This document shows positions 63,001-64,000 of a stretch of DNA of 64,000 nucleotides, in pieces. Position 1 is the stretch's first letter, and each line of letters starts with the position of its first letter. The DNA lies in the NCBI GenBank assembly GCA_012934845.2, contig WNNJ02001259.1:1-64000 (forward strand). The letters run 5' to 3'. The position numbers and the translations under genes are program-made. Under the pieces are notes generated by a model. It had not been told where the DNA came from. It was given only the letters and a program-made list of their open reading frames with translations, and ran no database searches. Source of the stretch: Pomphorhynchus laevis. Lineage: Eukaryota; Acanthocephala; Palaeacanthocephala; Echinorhynchida; Pomphorhynchidae.

Positions 63001-64000
63001 CTGATATTGAATTAAATGTATATATTATAAATTAATTTAAATATTTAAATTTACTATGTATTTTGTAAAATTAAAATACTGTCCACAATTAAATATCTAA
63101 ATTCCTTAAATTTATTATGAAATTTCAAAAACATTTGTCCATTAAAATAGTTATTGAAAGATTAATTTTTTAACCTTTATTACGAAACAAGTTTATATGT
63201 CGAGAAAAATTTTGGATTCGATTATTAACAAATTGATTTTATTTATAATTAAATATTTATTTTATCTATCTTTATTTTTAATTTATATAGAATAAAATAC
63301 GTAAATTCAGTTATCTGATTTATAAATTTCACATTTTTAACATTTGAAAGATACAATGCAAAACTCACGACTTTTATTTTAAAATGAAACCAACTGATCG
63401 TTATATGCCGCTAATAAGAATGATATGCTGTTATAGTTATTACTCTATTCATATGATTTTATACATTTCATTTTAATAATCTGGATAAACCGTAAATATG
63501 ATTTTAATACCACGTTTATGATACTATATTTATGATGTATCAAAAACATATATGTTCATAGTAGCAATGTGAAAATAAACAGCTTGATTGACCTTAACTT
63601 TAATGTTAAGGCTTCAATGCATGTACAACAGTGTGTTAATAATGGCCAAAACATATCCATCCGTTTACACATAAAAGAATATAGTAAATAACTCAATGAT
63701 TTTCACGGAAAATAGAAATGCCTCAAGCTCCGTCAATTTACCTTTCGTCAAATGCTTGATCATTTTTGTGAAGTTTAGGATGACCCGAATTTCAGCATCA
63801 ACATGTTCGATTGCCCCTACATGTATCAGCCTCAACATGTTCGATTAGGAAACATTTATTTTTAAAAAATACAGTATTTATATTTAGCTGTAAAAATGGA
63901 TGAATAAATTGGACACCTGTATTTTACGATTTGTTTTGTTAACATTTAAATCCTTAATCATATCATGAGTATGGATTTCCGCTAAAAATTACTCAAAAAA
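63001..64000. other. right edge, A+T-rich, no gene recognised
   Basis: Contains TAAAATACGTAAATTCAGTT at about 63,293, a copy of the dispersed word seen at 425, 13,197 and 32,688. AGCATCAACATGTTCGATT is closely repeated near 63,794-63,845. Confidence 0.4.

Overview
This is nuclear DNA from a small invertebrate animal. It is very A+T-rich (roughly three quarters A+T by eye), and the one multi-exon gene mixes tiny introns of 47-61 bases with long introns full of retroelements. The gene content (a Meis/Homothorax TALE homeobox gene, calcineurin A, a chloride intracellular channel protein, a mitoribosomal small-subunit protein) is metazoan. The phylum cannot be fixed from this window; the CLIC C-terminal half looks ecdysozoan-like, but that is a weak clue.

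Layout. 1-19.7 kb: no convincing host gene. It holds an A+T-rich repeat block (1-660), a decayed LINE (about 1.04-3.12 kb), a LINE reverse-transcriptase scrap (4.4-4.64 kb), two Penelope-like element (PLE) fragments (6.9-8.56 kb), a CR1/L2-type LINE 3' end with an (ATTCT)n tail (11.14-11.85 kb), a PLE 3' end carrying a LINE scrap (12.4-13.06 kb), tandem repeats at 13.6 and 17.7 kb, and a foldback element at 15.9 kb. 19.7-36.7 kb (+): a Meis/homothorax gene of at least 11 coding exons. The exons were assembled by eye with a continuous frame giving 692 codons plus stop; only the start is uncertain. Its long introns hold PLE tails, LINE fragments and inverted-repeat elements, and its penultimate coding exon has a partial upstream duplicate. 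36.9-46.5 kb: a PLE 3' part, a nearly complete but decayed L2/CR1-like LINE (-), an RTE-type scrap, and the best PLE copy (-), bordered by tandem repeats. 46.5-64 kb: three single-exon host genes on the minus strand (a divergent calcineurin A, mS38/AURKAIP1 and CLIC), separated by PLE copies and a cluster of minus-strand PLE tails at 57.4-60.5 kb.

The host genes do not form an operon or a shared pathway. The most notable points are: (1) the calcineurin A has an intact catalytic centre but altered residues at both substrate-docking sites (PxIxIT and LxVP/immunophilin); (2) the Meis gene has a duplicated acceptor plus partial exon that could give an alternative C-terminus; (3) the PLE family has no endonuclease after the reverse transcriptase and carries a conserved 3' box with pseudoknot-forming complementary blocks and hammerhead-like core words; (4) a PLE subfamily seems to have been copied with a foldback element inside it.
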